From contig NZ_JAVFVV010000011.1 of the NCBI RefSeq assembly GCF_030929505.1, forward strand, positions 1-64,000: a stretch of 64,000 nucleotides of DNA. Direction: 5' to 3'. The stretch comes from Mesorhizobium sp. LHD-90 (GTDB taxonomy: Bacteria > Pseudomonadota > Alphaproteobacteria > Rhizobiales > Rhizobiaceae). Each line of letters opens with the position of its first letter. Position 1 is the stretch's first letter. The position numbers and the translations under genes were made by a program. Under the pieces are notes generated by a model. The model was not told the DNA's origin and did not search any database. It worked only from the letters and a program-made list of their open reading frames with translations. Positions 25,652 through 34,437 of the stretch are shown here, one piece after another.

Positions 25652-26410
25652 ATGGCCATCTATAGAATGTACTCACGCATTTTTGCTTTCTGTTTTGCGT
25701 TTCTCGCTTTGTGCACGCAAAGTTACGCGGAGACGCCTTGGAACAGCCCAAGCGACCTTGATGCGTCCTTTGGCGATTTCAGAAATTTGGTTGAGCAACG
25801 TCATCGCGAGGGCTTGCTTCCTGATCTCGACAATCCTCATGATGCAGCCGTACTCTTGGAAATTCTTGATCCGTACAAAGTGGTCGGAAAACCACCGTTT
25901 TACGCTTCCGATTTGCCTGTTTTGTCGAAGGTATTGAGCCTGATCGCAACGGACCTGGATATTTATATCCAGGCTGCACAAAGAACCCCTGACAACCGCC
26001 GCTATCACGACGAAATCGTCAGGATCACGATCCTAGCCTTACATACTGGCGTAGCCTCAGCATCGGCGTTTCAAGCCCTAATACCAAAGCTTGCCAGCAG
26101 CATGGATCAAGGTAAGGTCTCCGCCTTGATAGTGAAAGGACGCGGCGGTTTAAGGAAGATCGCCTTAGGCGCACTCGTAGTTCTGGCTGACACGACCCTG
26201 AGCGCTGATAATCGTCGCATTCTAACACAAGCTTTTGCAAATCTTGGGCCTCAGCTAGCTGAAAGCATTCAGATTTCTGATCGCCAAGGTTTGGGCGGTC
26301 AGCTCACAACCGTTGTAGCACTTACGCCGTCCGATCTCCGGCCCGACCTCCAGCGATTCGCAAATCAACTCACTATCATCGGGTGCAACCGAATCTGTGC
26401 GGAAAACTGA
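25652..26410 (+). CDS. exported protein of unknown function
   Basis: The product is 252 residues from the ATG at 25652. A clear Sec signal (MAIYRMYSRIFAFCFAFLALC, cleavage after SYA) leads to a helical mature domain with several hydrophobic heptads and an end segment GCNRIC that could hold a disulfide. I recognise no family. GC content is lower than in the flanking genes, suggesting later acquisition. Confidence 0.75.
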   Translation: MAIYRMYSRIFAFCFAFLALCTQSYAETPWNSPSDLDASFGDFRNLVEQRHREGLLPDLDNPHDAAVLLEILDPYKVVGKPPFYASDLPVLSKVLSLIATDLDIYIQAAQRTPDNRRYHDEIVRITILALHTGVASASAFQALIPKLASSMDQGKVSALIVKGRGGLRKIALGALVVLADTTLSADNRRILTQAFANLGPQLAESIQISDRQGLGGQLTTVVALTPSDLRPDLQRFANQLTIIGCNRICAEN

Positions 26411-26412
26411 TA

Positions 26413-27306
26413 TCAGACGTCTGACTTCAGCCACTCCTCCATAAAATCCAGAAACGCCTGAACGCGCTGCGAGCGAAAGCGGCCTTTCGGCACGAGCGCC
26501 CACAGCGAGATCGTGTCCGAGCGGTTCAGGTCGGCGAGAATCTCGACCAGCAGGCCGTCGGCCACCGCCTTGCCGACGACAAAATCCGCCAGCCGGACAA
26601 TGCCGTGGCCGACCACCGCCATGTCGAACAGCATGCCGACATTGTCGCAGGCAAAGGTGCCTTTCGGCAGGAACTGGACCGCGCCGTCGTCGGTCGCCAG
26701 AGGCCAGGTGGTCGGCGGAGACTGGCCCGACAGCGCCAGGCAGTTGTGGCGTAGCAGGTCGGCCGCCGAATGCGGCGTTCCATATTTCGCCAGATAAGAC
26801 GGAGCGGCGCAGACCAGTCGGCGGCCTTCTGCCAGCTTTCGCACGACAAGGTCCGACCCGGCGGAGGGACTGCCGCGAATGACGATGTCGACCTGTTCGG
26901 CAACGGGGTCGACAAGCCGGTCGGTCAGCGACAAATCGACGGAAACCTCTGGGAATTGCGACAGAAAGGCGGGGATCGCATGCAGCAGGGTCTGCCGGGC
27001 GAAACCGGTGCTGGAATTGATGCGCAGCAGGCCCTTTGGCTTGCCGCGAAACGAAGACATGTCGGCTTCGGCCCGCTCGATTAGGTCGAGCACCTCGCGC
27101 GCCCGTTCCAGATAGAGTGCACCTTCGGACGTCAGCGCCAGCCGGCGCGTCGTGCGCGTCAGCAACCGGACGCCGAGCCGGTCCTCAAGCCGCGACACCA
27201 GCTTCGACAGAGCCGACGGCGTCACCCGCAATTCTTCGGCCGCGCGTGCAAAACTACCCAGGTCGACGACGCGCACGAACGCGGACATCTCGTCGGAAGC
27301 AGCCAT
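26413..27306 (-). CDS. LysR-type transcriptional regulator
   Basis: The product is 297 residues. The winged helix-turn-helix covers residues 1-60 (RAAEELRVTPSALSKLVSRLEDRLG is the recognition region), followed by the linker helix and a periplasmic-binding-like effector domain. It resembles the CrgA/AaeR-like group that often regulates a divergent gene; here the divergent gene is the small frame at 27403. Confidence 0.95.
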   Translation of the reverse strand: MAASDEMSAFVRVVDLGSFARAAEELRVTPSALSKLVSRLEDRLGVRLLTRTTRRLALTSEGALYLERAREVLDLIERAEADMSSFRGKPKGLLRINSSTGFARQTLLHAIPAFLSQFPEVSVDLSLTDRLVDPVAEQVDIVIRGSPSAGSDLVVRKLAEGRRLVCAAPSYLAKYGTPHSAADLLRHNCLALSGQSPPTTWPLATDDGAVQFLPKGTFACDNVGMLFDMAVVGHGIVRLADFVVGKAVADGLLVEILADLNRSDTISLWALVPKGRFRSQRVQAFLDFMEEWLKSDV

Positions 27307-27402
27307 TCATGAATTCCAGTCACGATTATACGTCAATCTTAGCTGATTATGAGCTGCGTGGAAATGATAGCGTCACTCCTGAAATCCGCAGGAGCGATTG
27401 TG

Positions 27403-27666
27403 ATGGAACGCCCGGAATTCGACAGAGCGCGGTTTGACGACTCGGTGCCGCCGGCCGAAATCGACTACGACTTTTATCGACATCGAGCGACGGCGGAGCG
27501 CCGCGCGGCGATTGCTGCTTTTCCGAGCCAGGTTTGGGTAGCGCTCGGCCATGCGCGAGCGGTCTTGTCTCGACTTCGCCAAAGATTCATGCGAATGCGC
27601 GGCAATGCCGCTCGACATAAAGATCTGTGGCCTGAAGACGCCGGACACGCTCGCCGCCGCGCTTGA
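27403..27666 (+). CDS. small hypothetical protein upstream of trpF
   Basis: The product is 87 residues, starting at an ATG with AGGAG eight bases upstream. The N-terminal 60 residues are charged and helix-forming (EIDYDFYRHRATAERRAAIAAF), looking like a real protein. The last 20 residues overlap the first 60 bases of trpF in another frame and may be set by trpF. I do not recognise a family. Confidence 0.5.
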   Translation: MERPEFDRARFDDSVPPAEIDYDFYRHRATAERRAAIAAFPSQVWVALGHARAVLSRLRQRFMRMRGNAARHKDLWPEDAGHARRRA

Positions 27667-28264
27667 CGGCGGGGCGAGCCATGTCGGTTTCATCTTCTTC
27701 GCCAAGAGCCCGCGCTATGTCGAGCCGGAAATCGCTGGCCGCCTGCGCGCTGCCGCTCTGGGCCGGGCTAAGGCCGTGGCGGTGGTGGTCGATGCCGATG
27801 ACGCCTTCCTCGATCGTATCGTATCCGAAACGAAGCCGGATATGCTCCAGCTTCACGGCAAGGAGACACCGGAACGGGTTGTCGAGGTCAAGGCGCGCTA
27901 CCGCCTGCCGGCGATGAAGGCGTTTTCCGTCAGCGAGGCGGCCGATCTCGAAAAGATCGCGCCCTATCTCGACATTGCCGACCGCTTGCTGTTCGACGCA
28001 AAACCGCCGAAAGGTTCCGAACTGCCGGGCGGCAACGGCGTTTCCTTCGACTGGCGGCTGCTGCAACAACTCGACCCGAGGGCCGATTACCTGCTGTCCG
28101 GCGGGCTGAACGCCCAAAACATCGACGAGGCCTTGCGTCTCGCAAACCCGCCCGGCATCGACATCTCGTCGGGCGTCGAGCGTGCGCCGGGCGTCAAGGA
28201 TGTTGCCCTGATCGAAGCCTTCTTCCGGGCGGTGCACGATGCGCGGGAGAAGACCGCTGCCTGA
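27605..28264 (+). CDS. trpF: phosphoribosylanthranilate isomerase
   Basis: The product is 219 residues, a TIM barrel of the tryptophan pathway that converts phosphoribosylanthranilate to CdRP. The N-terminal IKICGL holds the catalytic Cys; the general acid Asp is expected in the VVDADD/LQLHG-region strand, and the phosphate-binding GGLNAQN and GIDISSGVE segments close the barrel. It is separated from trpB by a gene on the opposite strand. Confidence 0.97.
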   Translation: MPLDIKICGLKTPDTLAAALDGGASHVGFIFFAKSPRYVEPEIAGRLRAAALGRAKAVAVVVDADDAFLDRIVSETKPDMLQLHGKETPERVVEVKARYRLPAMKAFSVSEAADLEKIAPYLDIADRLLFDAKPPKGSELPGGNGVSFDWRLLQQLDPRADYLLSGGLNAQNIDEALRLANPPGIDISSGVERAPGVKDVALIEAFFRAVHDAREKTAA

Positions 28265-28282
28265 CTCCGGTCAATTCTCGCC

Positions 28283-28876
28283 TCAGACGTAGCCCTCGGC
28301 GGCTTCCAGCGCGTAGGTCAGTCGGACGTTTACCGACGTCAGCTGCTTGACCGCCTGCAGCTTCAGGGAATGCCGATCTTTAACGTCCTTGAACAGCGCT
28401 TTGCCGTCGCCCAGGATGACCGGGTTCACCACCAGCCGCAATTCGTCGACGAGATTCTCGTTGATCATGCTCGACACCAGAGTGGCGCCACCGACCAGAT
28501 GCATGTTTTTTCCAGGTTCCCGCTTCAAGGCCTGGATCCGACTCAAATCGGCGACGATGTCGGCCACGCTCCAGTGGGTCTTCTTCAGTGTCCGAGACAC
28601 GACATAGTGAGGCGTCTTTTCCGCGAACTTCGCATATTCGCGTTCGCCTTTGGTCGCCGGCCTTCCGGTGAATTCCAGGATGCCGTCGGGGTTGGCCAGG
28701 ATCGACATCCAATACTGCTCGTAACCGGGATACATTCCGCCGCCGAGAATGCAGGCATCGATTTCCGGACCCAAATCGAATTCATCCTCCCAACTGGTCA
28801 CCCAGTCCAACTCACCCTTGGTTCCCTCGATAAAGCCGTCCACTGAAACCTGCAAAGCGGCGATGATCTTGCGCAT
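28283..28876 (-). CDS. dihydrofolate reductase-like (RibD C-terminal) protein
   Basis: The product is 197 residues from the ATG at 28876, with AGGAGG just upstream. It has the RibD_C/DHFR-like fold with MRKIIAALQVSVDGFIEG at the N-terminus, ILGGGMYPGYEQYW, HYVVSRT and a GGATLVSSM NADPH loop. These proteins are usually NADPH-dependent reductases of unknown substrate and not the essential FolA. It interrupts trpF-trpB on the opposite strand. Confidence 0.9.
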   Translation of the reverse strand: MRKIIAALQVSVDGFIEGTKGELDWVTSWEDEFDLGPEIDACILGGGMYPGYEQYWMSILANPDGILEFTGRPATKGEREYAKFAEKTPHYVVSRTLKKTHWSVADIVADLSRIQALKREPGKNMHLVGGATLVSSMINENLVDELRLVVNPVILGDGKALFKDVKDRHSLKLQAVKQLTSVNVRLTYALEAAEGYV

Positions 28877-29071
28877 ATCGGCCTCCTGATCCAAGTTGAT
28901 GCTGATAGGACGAATGGCCCCGGGCGATTTCGACAACCGCAGTGTATTTTGTCGAGCTGTGACGGAGTGTCAGGCTCCCCTATGACGCAGCGGTTTACAT
29001 TCCGCGTCGGAAAGAGATAAGCGATGAGCCTTCTCTTGGCCGATGATGGGCCTTTGCCGCTGGAACAGCCG

Positions 29072-30292
29072 ATGAACAAGCCGCTCGAACCGAATTCCTT
29101 CAAGACCGGACCCGACGACCAGGGCATGTTCGGCATGTTCGGGGGGCGGTTCGTCGCCGAGACCTTGATGCCGCTGATCCTCGACCTGCAGCGGCACTGG
29201 AACGAGGCCAAACATGATCCGGCCTTCAAGGCGGAACTTGACGCTCTCTCCACCTTCTACGCTGGGCGGCCCTCAAAACTCTATTTCGCCGAAGGCCTGA
29301 CCAAACATCTCGGCGGCGCGAAAATCTACCTGAAGCGCGAGGATCTGAACCACACCGGCTCGCACAAGATCAACAACTGCCTCGGCCAGATTCTTCTCGC
29401 CAAGCGCATGGGCAAGACGCGGCTCATCGCCGAGACCGGCGCCGGCCAGCATGGCGTGGCTTCGGCCACCGTGGCGGCGCGCTTCGGCTATCCCTGTGTG
29501 GTCTATATGGGCTCCACCGACGTCGCCCGGCAGAGCCCCAACGTCTTCCGCATGAAGCTGCTCGGCGCCGAGGTGCGGCCGGTCAGCGCCGGCCACGGCA
29601 CGCTGAAGGACGCCATGAACGAGGCGCTGCGCGACTGGGTGACCAATGTGCACGACACTTATTACCTGATCGGCACGGCCGCCGGCCCGCATCCCTATCC
29701 GGAGATGGTGCGCGATTTCCAGTCGGTGATCGGCATCGAGGCGCGCCAGCAGATTCTGGAGCAGGAGGGCCGGCTGCCCGACCTGGTCGTGGCGGCGGTG
29801 GGCGGCGGCTCCAACGCCATCGGCATCTTCCACCCCTTCCTCGACGACCGCGACGTAAAAATCGTCGGCATCGAGGCCGGCGGCCGCGGTCTGCAGGGCA
29901 TCGAGCATTGCGCCTCGATGAACGCCGGCAGGCCGGGCGTGCTGCACGGCAACCGCACCTATCTCTTGCAGAACGAGGACGGCCAGATTCTCGACGGCCA
30001 TTCGATCTCGGCCGGCCTCGACTACCCCGGCGTCGGCCCGGAACATAGCTGGCTGCGCGACAGCGGACGCGTCGAGTATGTGCCGATCCTCGACGACGAA
30101 GCGCTGGAGGCTTTTCAGCTCACGACCCGGGTGGAAGGCATCATCCCGGCGCTGGAATCCTCCCACGCCATCGCTCATGTGATGAAAGTCGCGCCTAAGA
30201 TGGGCAAGGACCAGATCATCATCGCCAATCTCTCCGGCCGTGGCGACAAGGACGTGCACACGGTGGCGAAGATGATGGGCATGGAGATCTGA
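29072..30292 (+). CDS. trpB: tryptophan synthase beta chain
   Basis: The product is 406 residues from the ATG at 29072 (MNKPLEP); a longer frame begins at 29024. The PLP-binding Lys is K99 in HTGSHKINN, the substrate loop is ETGAGQHG, and the phosphate-binding loop is GGGSNAIG near residue 240. It makes tryptophan from indole and serine, with indole passed from TrpA through a tunnel. Confidence 0.98.
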   Translation: MNKPLEPNSFKTGPDDQGMFGMFGGRFVAETLMPLILDLQRHWNEAKHDPAFKAELDALSTFYAGRPSKLYFAEGLTKHLGGAKIYLKREDLNHTGSHKINNCLGQILLAKRMGKTRLIAETGAGQHGVASATVAARFGYPCVVYMGSTDVARQSPNVFRMKLLGAEVRPVSAGHGTLKDAMNEALRDWVTNVHDTYYLIGTAAGPHPYPEMVRDFQSVIGIEARQQILEQEGRLPDLVVAAVGGGSNAIGIFHPFLDDRDVKIVGIEAGGRGLQGIEHCASMNAGRPGVLHGNRTYLLQNEDGQILDGHSISAGLDYPGVGPEHSWLRDSGRVEYVPILDDEALEAFQLTTRVEGIIPALESSHAIAHVMKVAPKMGKDQIIIANLSGRGDKDVHTVAKMMGMEI

Positions 30293-30359
30293 CAAGCGGC
30301 GCGTTTGGAGTCGGAATGGGCGCGTGTTATTCTCGATCTGAATGAACGGGACGACGAAT

Positions 30360-30650
30360 ATGGGTGAAGTGCCACTGTCGCTGCACGTCGACACGGACAC
30401 CAGAAAGAAGCTGGAGGCCGAAGCGAATCTCCAGCAGTCCTCCGCCGAAGACGTCGCGGAGTTTGCAATCAAGCGCTATCTCGAAATTCGCGAGCATGAG
30501 CGCGAGATCTTGCGGGAGCGCATTGCAGAAGCGGACAAGGGGGTCTTCATCTCGGGCGAGGCGATGCACCGCTGGATCGAAAGCTGGGGGACCGAAAACG
30601 AGCTTCCCCCACCGGAGCCTGATGTTTTCCTGCCACCCCGGCGCACATGA
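30360..30650 (+). CDS. ribbon-helix-helix type antitoxin inserted between trpB and trpA
   Basis: The product is 96 residues (a start six codons earlier, 30342, is also possible). The N-terminus ([37 protein letters not shown] region) has the strand-helix-helix pattern of RHH/CopG-type repressors, and the rest is an acidic tail that would wrap a toxin. The stop overlaps the next ATG (ATGA). It likely represses its own operon and neutralises the toxin that follows. Confidence 0.75.
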   Translation: MGEVPLSLHVDTDTRKKLEAEANLQQSSAEDVAEFAIKRYLEIREHEREILRERIAEADKGVFISGEAMHRWIESWGTENELPPPEPDVFLPPRRT

Positions 30651-30958
30651 ATCTCATCTATCTGGAGTCGACGAAACCGGACCTGGCCTGGTATCGGCTC
30701 TACTACGGGAGCATTTTTCCGGCAGGCGCCAAACACGCCTCGGCTCAATATCTCCGGGCGATTGCCAATCTGGTAGACAATCCTCATATCGGACAGTCCA
30801 TGACAGACGATGGTTTGCGCCGATACGTCATCCCGCGTATTCCGTTCTCGATCATCTATCGCGTCACGGAAGAGCACATCGAAATTGTCCACATCTGGGA
30901 TCAGCGTTCCGATCCCGCAAAGCTCGGACTGCAGGAAGAGGCAGTAGCATATATATGA
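30647..30958 (+). CDS. RelE/ParE family toxin inserted between trpB and trpA
   Basis: The product is 103 residues of the ParE/RelE fold: an N-terminal strand and two helices, then [38 protein letters not shown], the characteristic strand series. ParE-type members poison gyrase and RelE-type members cut mRNA; the sequence does not settle which. Its TGA overlaps the ATG of trpA (ATGA), so ribosomes finishing the toxin can start trpA. Confidence 0.85.
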   Translation: MNLIYLESTKPDLAWYRLYYGSIFPAGAKHASAQYLRAIANLVDNPHIGQSMTDDGLRRYVIPRIPFSIIYRVTEEHIEIVHIWDQRSDPAKLGLQEEAVAYI

Positions 30959-31794
30959 CCACCCGAATCGATCGCCGATTTGAAAAGCTCAAGGCCGAGG
31001 GCAGGCCGGCACTCGTCACCTATTTCATGGGCGGCGACCCGGATTATGACACCTCGCTGTCGATCATGAAGGCGCTGCCGAAGGCCGGCGCCGACGTGAT
31101 CGAGCTCGGCATGCCATTCTCCGACCCTATGGCCGACGGCCCGGCGATCCAGGCGGCCGGCCTGCGCGCGCTGAAGGGCGGGCAGACGCTGGTCAAGACG
31201 CTGGCGATGGCCGCCGATTTTCGCAAGACCGACGACGAGACGCCGATCGTGCTGATGGGTTATTACAACCCGATCTACATCTACGGCGTCGAAAAATTCC
31301 TTTCGGATGCGAAACGATCGGGCATCGACGGGCTGATCGTCGTCGACCTGCCGCCGGAGATGGATTCTGAACTCTGCGTTCCGGCACTCAAGGCCGGCAT
31401 CAACTTCATCCGCCTGGCGACGCCGACCACGGACGACAGGCGCCTGCCCAAGGTGCTCGAAAACACCTCGGGCTTCGTCTATTATGTGTCGATGACGGGC
31501 ATCACCGGATCGGCGCTGGCCGACACCGCAAAAGTGGCGGAGGCGGTCAGGCGCATCAAGGGCCACACCGACCTGCCCGTCTGCGTCGGTTTCGGCGTCA
31601 AGACCGCCGAGCAGGCGAAGGTTATCGGCGGTTCGGCCGACGGCGTCGTGGTCGGCACGGCGATCGTCAATGCGGTGGCCAACGTGCTCGGGCCGAAGGG
31701 CGAGAAGACGGCCGATCCGGCCGAGGCCGTGGCCACGCTGGTTGGCGGGCTGGCGCAGGGCGTGCGCGCCGCGCGGCTCGCAGCGGTCGCCTGA
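30955..31794 (+). CDS. trpA: tryptophan synthase alpha chain
   Basis: The product is 279 residues. The catalytic acids are E50 in [12 protein letters not shown] and D61 in ADGP; the loop [11 protein letters not shown] and the phosphate loop GFGVKTAEQ are present. It releases indole from indole-3-glycerol phosphate. Its start overlaps the toxin stop, so its translation is coupled to the TA pair and no longer directly to trpB. Confidence 0.98.
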   Translation: MTTRIDRRFEKLKAEGRPALVTYFMGGDPDYDTSLSIMKALPKAGADVIELGMPFSDPMADGPAIQAAGLRALKGGQTLVKTLAMAADFRKTDDETPIVLMGYYNPIYIYGVEKFLSDAKRSGIDGLIVVDLPPEMDSELCVPALKAGINFIRLATPTTDDRRLPKVLENTSGFVYYVSMTGITGSALADTAKVAEAVRRIKGHTDLPVCVGFGVKTAEQAKVIGGSADGVVVGTAIVNAVANVLGPKGEKTADPAEAVATLVGGLAQGVRAARLAAVA

Positions 31795-31822
31795 GCCGTC
31801 CCCGTTCGAAGGAACCAAACCC

Positions 31823-32749
31823 ATGAACTGGATCACCAACTATGTCCGCCCGCGCATCAACTCCATGCTGGGGCGGCGCGACATGCCGGAAAACCTCTGG
31901 ATCAAGGATCCAGAGAGCGGCGAGATGGTCTTTCACAAGGACCTGGAAAGCAATCAATGGGTGATCCCGTCCTCGGGCCACCATATGAAGATCGCGGCGC
32001 GCGAGCGGCTGAAATTCTTCTTCGACGACGGAAAATTCGAGCTCATCGACAACCCGAAGGTCGTGGCCGATCCGCTGAAATTCCGCGACGAGAAACGGTA
32101 TGTCGACCGGCTGAAGGAAGCCCGCACCAAGACCAGTCTGGAAGACGCTGTCTTGAACGCGCTGGGTAACATCGAGGGCTTGCCGATCGTGGCGACCGTG
32201 CAGGATTTCGCCTTCATGGGCGGGTCACTCGGCATGGCCGCCGGCGAGGCGATCATCAAGGCCTTCGACACGGCGCGCGAAAAGCGCCGGCCGCTGGTGC
32301 TGTTCGCGGCGTCTGGCGGCGCGCGCATGCAGGAGGGGATTCTATCCTTGATGCAACTGCCGCGCACCACGGTGGCGGTCGACCGCTTCAAGGAAGCCGG
32401 CCTGCCCTATGTCGTCGTGCTCACCAATCCGACCACCGGTGGGGTGACCGCCTCCTATGCCATGCTGGGCGATGTGCACATCGCCGAGCCCGGCGCGTTG
32501 ATCGGCTTCGCCGGCCCGCGCGTCATCGAGCAGACCATCCGCGAGAAGCTGCCGGAAGGGTTCCAACGCGCCGAATATCTGATGGAGCACGGCATGGTCG
32601 ACATGGTGGTGTCGCGCCTGCAGATGAAGGCGACGGTGGCCAGGTTATTGAAAATATGGATGAAAGCGCCCGCCGAAGCGAATGGCGCGGCCACCGCCGT
32701 CCTCCCTCCGCCGGCGCCCAACGGGCCGAAACATCGCGCCGGAGCCTGA
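31823..32749 (+). CDS. accD: acetyl-CoA carboxylase carboxyltransferase beta subunit, zinc ribbon Cys lost
   Basis: The product is 308 residues from the ATG at 31823. The carboxyltransferase crotonase-fold core is intact ([47 protein letters not shown]). The N-terminal zinc ribbon that usually has four Cys is altered: the expected positions read D29, S32, I48 and S51, so no Cys remains. Reduced zinc ribbons occur in other Rhizobiales AccD; losing all four is notable. It pairs with AccA in malonyl-CoA synthesis. The C-terminal 20 residues are Pro/Ala-rich. Confidence 0.96.
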   Translation: MNWITNYVRPRINSMLGRRDMPENLWIKDPESGEMVFHKDLESNQWVIPSSGHHMKIAARERLKFFFDDGKFELIDNPKVVADPLKFRDEKRYVDRLKEARTKTSLEDAVLNALGNIEGLPIVATVQDFAFMGGSLGMAAGEAIIKAFDTAREKRRPLVLFAASGGARMQEGILSLMQLPRTTVAVDRFKEAGLPYVVVLTNPTTGGVTASYAMLGDVHIAEPGALIGFAGPRVIEQTIREKLPEGFQRAEYLMEHGMVDMVVSRLQMKATVARLLKIWMKAPAEANGAATAVLPPPAPNGPKHRAGA

Positions 32750-32839
32750 ACGGCCGCTGGCGCGGATGGACAAGCGCCCCGGCCGCCCGCAGCCGACCAT
32801 TCGGCCCGGCCCGAAATTTTCCGGAAAGCACCGGTCTCG

Positions 32840-34183
32840 ATGACCAAGCACAGCACAAACAGCCTCGCCGAGCGCGAGATCGAGCGCCTGATGACGCTGC
32901 ATCCGAAGGGTTTCGACCTTTCGCTCGACCGCATCACCCGCCTGCTCGGCCGGCTCGGCGACCCGCATCTCAGGCTTCCTCCGGTGATCCACATCGCGGG
33001 AACCAACGGAAAAGGCTCGGCCGCGGCGTTTTCGCGCGCGCTGCTGGAGGCGGAAGGTTTTTCGGTGCATGTCCATACCTCGCCGCATCTGGTGAACTGG
33101 CACGAGCGCTACCGCCTGGCCGCGCGCGGCGGCGGAAAACTGGTCGAGGACCGGGTGCTGGCGAACGCCGTGGCGCGGGTGGCGGAGGCCAACCGCGGCG
33201 AGAAGATCACCGTCTTCGAGATCCTCACGGCCGTGACCTTCCTGCTTTTTTCGGAGCATCCGGCCGACGCGGCGATCATCGAGGTCGGCCTGGGCGGCCG
33301 CTTCGACGCGACGAATGTCGTTAAAGATCCAGCAGTTAGCGTCATCATGCCGGTGTCGCTCGATCACGAGGCCTATCTCGGCGACCGGGTCGAACTGATC
33401 GCGGCGGAGAAGGCCGGCATCATCAAGCCGGGCCGGCCAGTGGTGGTCGGCGCGCAGGAATCGGAGACGGCACTGGAGGTCATCACCCGTACGGCGCAGC
33501 GGCTGGACAGCCCGGTGACCGCCTACGGCCAGGATTTCATGGCCTATGAGGAAAACGGCCGCATGATTTATCAGGACGAGGACGGGCTGATGGATCTGCC
33601 GCTGCCGCGCCTGCCCGGCCGGCACCAGTACGCCAATGCCGCAGCGGCAATCGCGGCGGTCAAGAAGGCCGGCTTCGAGATCGGCCATCGCGCAGCGGAA
33701 AAGGCAATGACGTCAGTAGCTTGGCCGGGCCGCATGCAGCGGCTGGCGCAAGGAAAGCTGGTCGCCATGGCGCCGGAAGGCGCGGAAATATGGCTCGACG
33801 GGGGCCACAATCCGGGCGCCGGGCTGGTGGTCGCCGAGGCGCTGACCGAACAGGAGGAGCGGTTCTCGCGGCCGCTGTTCCTGATCTGCGGCATGATCAA
33901 CACCAAGGACCAGAGCGGATATTTCCGTGCTTTCAAGGGAATAGCGAGGCATGTCTTCACCGTGCCGGTGAGTTCGAGCGACGCGGGCGTGCCGAATGCC
34001 GAACTGGCGGTGCGGGCGACCGAGGCCGGATTGTCTGCGGAGCCGGTTAGCTCGGTGGCCAACGCCTTGATGTTGTTGAAGGAAACCTGGGATTCACGGG
34101 AACCGCCGCCACGCATCCTGATCGGCGGATCGCTCTATCTGGCCGGCGCGGTGCTGGCGGAAAACGGCACGCCGCCCACCTGA
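32840..34183 (+). CDS. folC: bifunctional folylpolyglutamate/dihydrofolate synthase
   Basis: The product is 447 residues. The Mur-ligase-type P-loop GTNGKGS lies at 54-60, followed by the Ω-loop/TSPHL segment, the glycine-rich LGGRFDATN and the C-terminal domain with DGGHNPGAG. It adds glutamates to folates. It lies 90 bases after accD, the standard rhizobial order. Confidence 0.97.
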   Translation: MTKHSTNSLAEREIERLMTLHPKGFDLSLDRITRLLGRLGDPHLRLPPVIHIAGTNGKGSAAAFSRALLEAEGFSVHVHTSPHLVNWHERYRLAARGGGKLVEDRVLANAVARVAEANRGEKITVFEILTAVTFLLFSEHPADAAIIEVGLGGRFDATNVVKDPAVSVIMPVSLDHEAYLGDRVELIAAEKAGIIKPGRPVVVGAQESETALEVITRTAQRLDSPVTAYGQDFMAYEENGRMIYQDEDGLMDLPLPRLPGRHQYANAAAAIAAVKKAGFEIGHRAAEKAMTSVAWPGRMQRLAQGKLVAMAPEGAEIWLDGGHNPGAGLVVAEALTEQEERFSRPLFLICGMINTKDQSGYFRAFKGIARHVFTVPVSSSDAGVPNAELAVRATEAGLSAEPVSSVANALMLLKETWDSREPPPRILIGGSLYLAGAVLAENGTPPT

Positions 34184-34369
34184 AAACGCCCGGCCTGAAA
34201 CCCTGTGAAGTCGGAAATACCGAGACATTTAATGCATTTGCGCCGACACTCCGACGGGGAGGCCACAACGGCGTTGACGCGAGCCTCCCAAAACCCCGTT
34301 TGGCGTGTCGTTTCAGCGCAATCTCGATGAAAGCAACCGCGATTTCGTTCACGCCGGCAGAAGCAAAAA

Positions 34370-34394
34370 CGCCGGGAGCAAAAAACTCCCGGCG
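34370..34394 (-). terminator. terminator of the RTX gene
   Basis: A perfect 9-bp stem (CGCCGGGAG at 34370-34378 and CTCCCGGCG at 34386-34394) with a 7-base loop is followed on the minus strand by GTTTTTGC. It lies 43 bases after the RTX stop codon and may also end folC transcription from the other side. Confidence 0.8.
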
Positions 34395-34437
34395 CTCAGT
34401 TTGTACCCCGGCTTTTTTTGGCCGAAGCGAGCAATCG

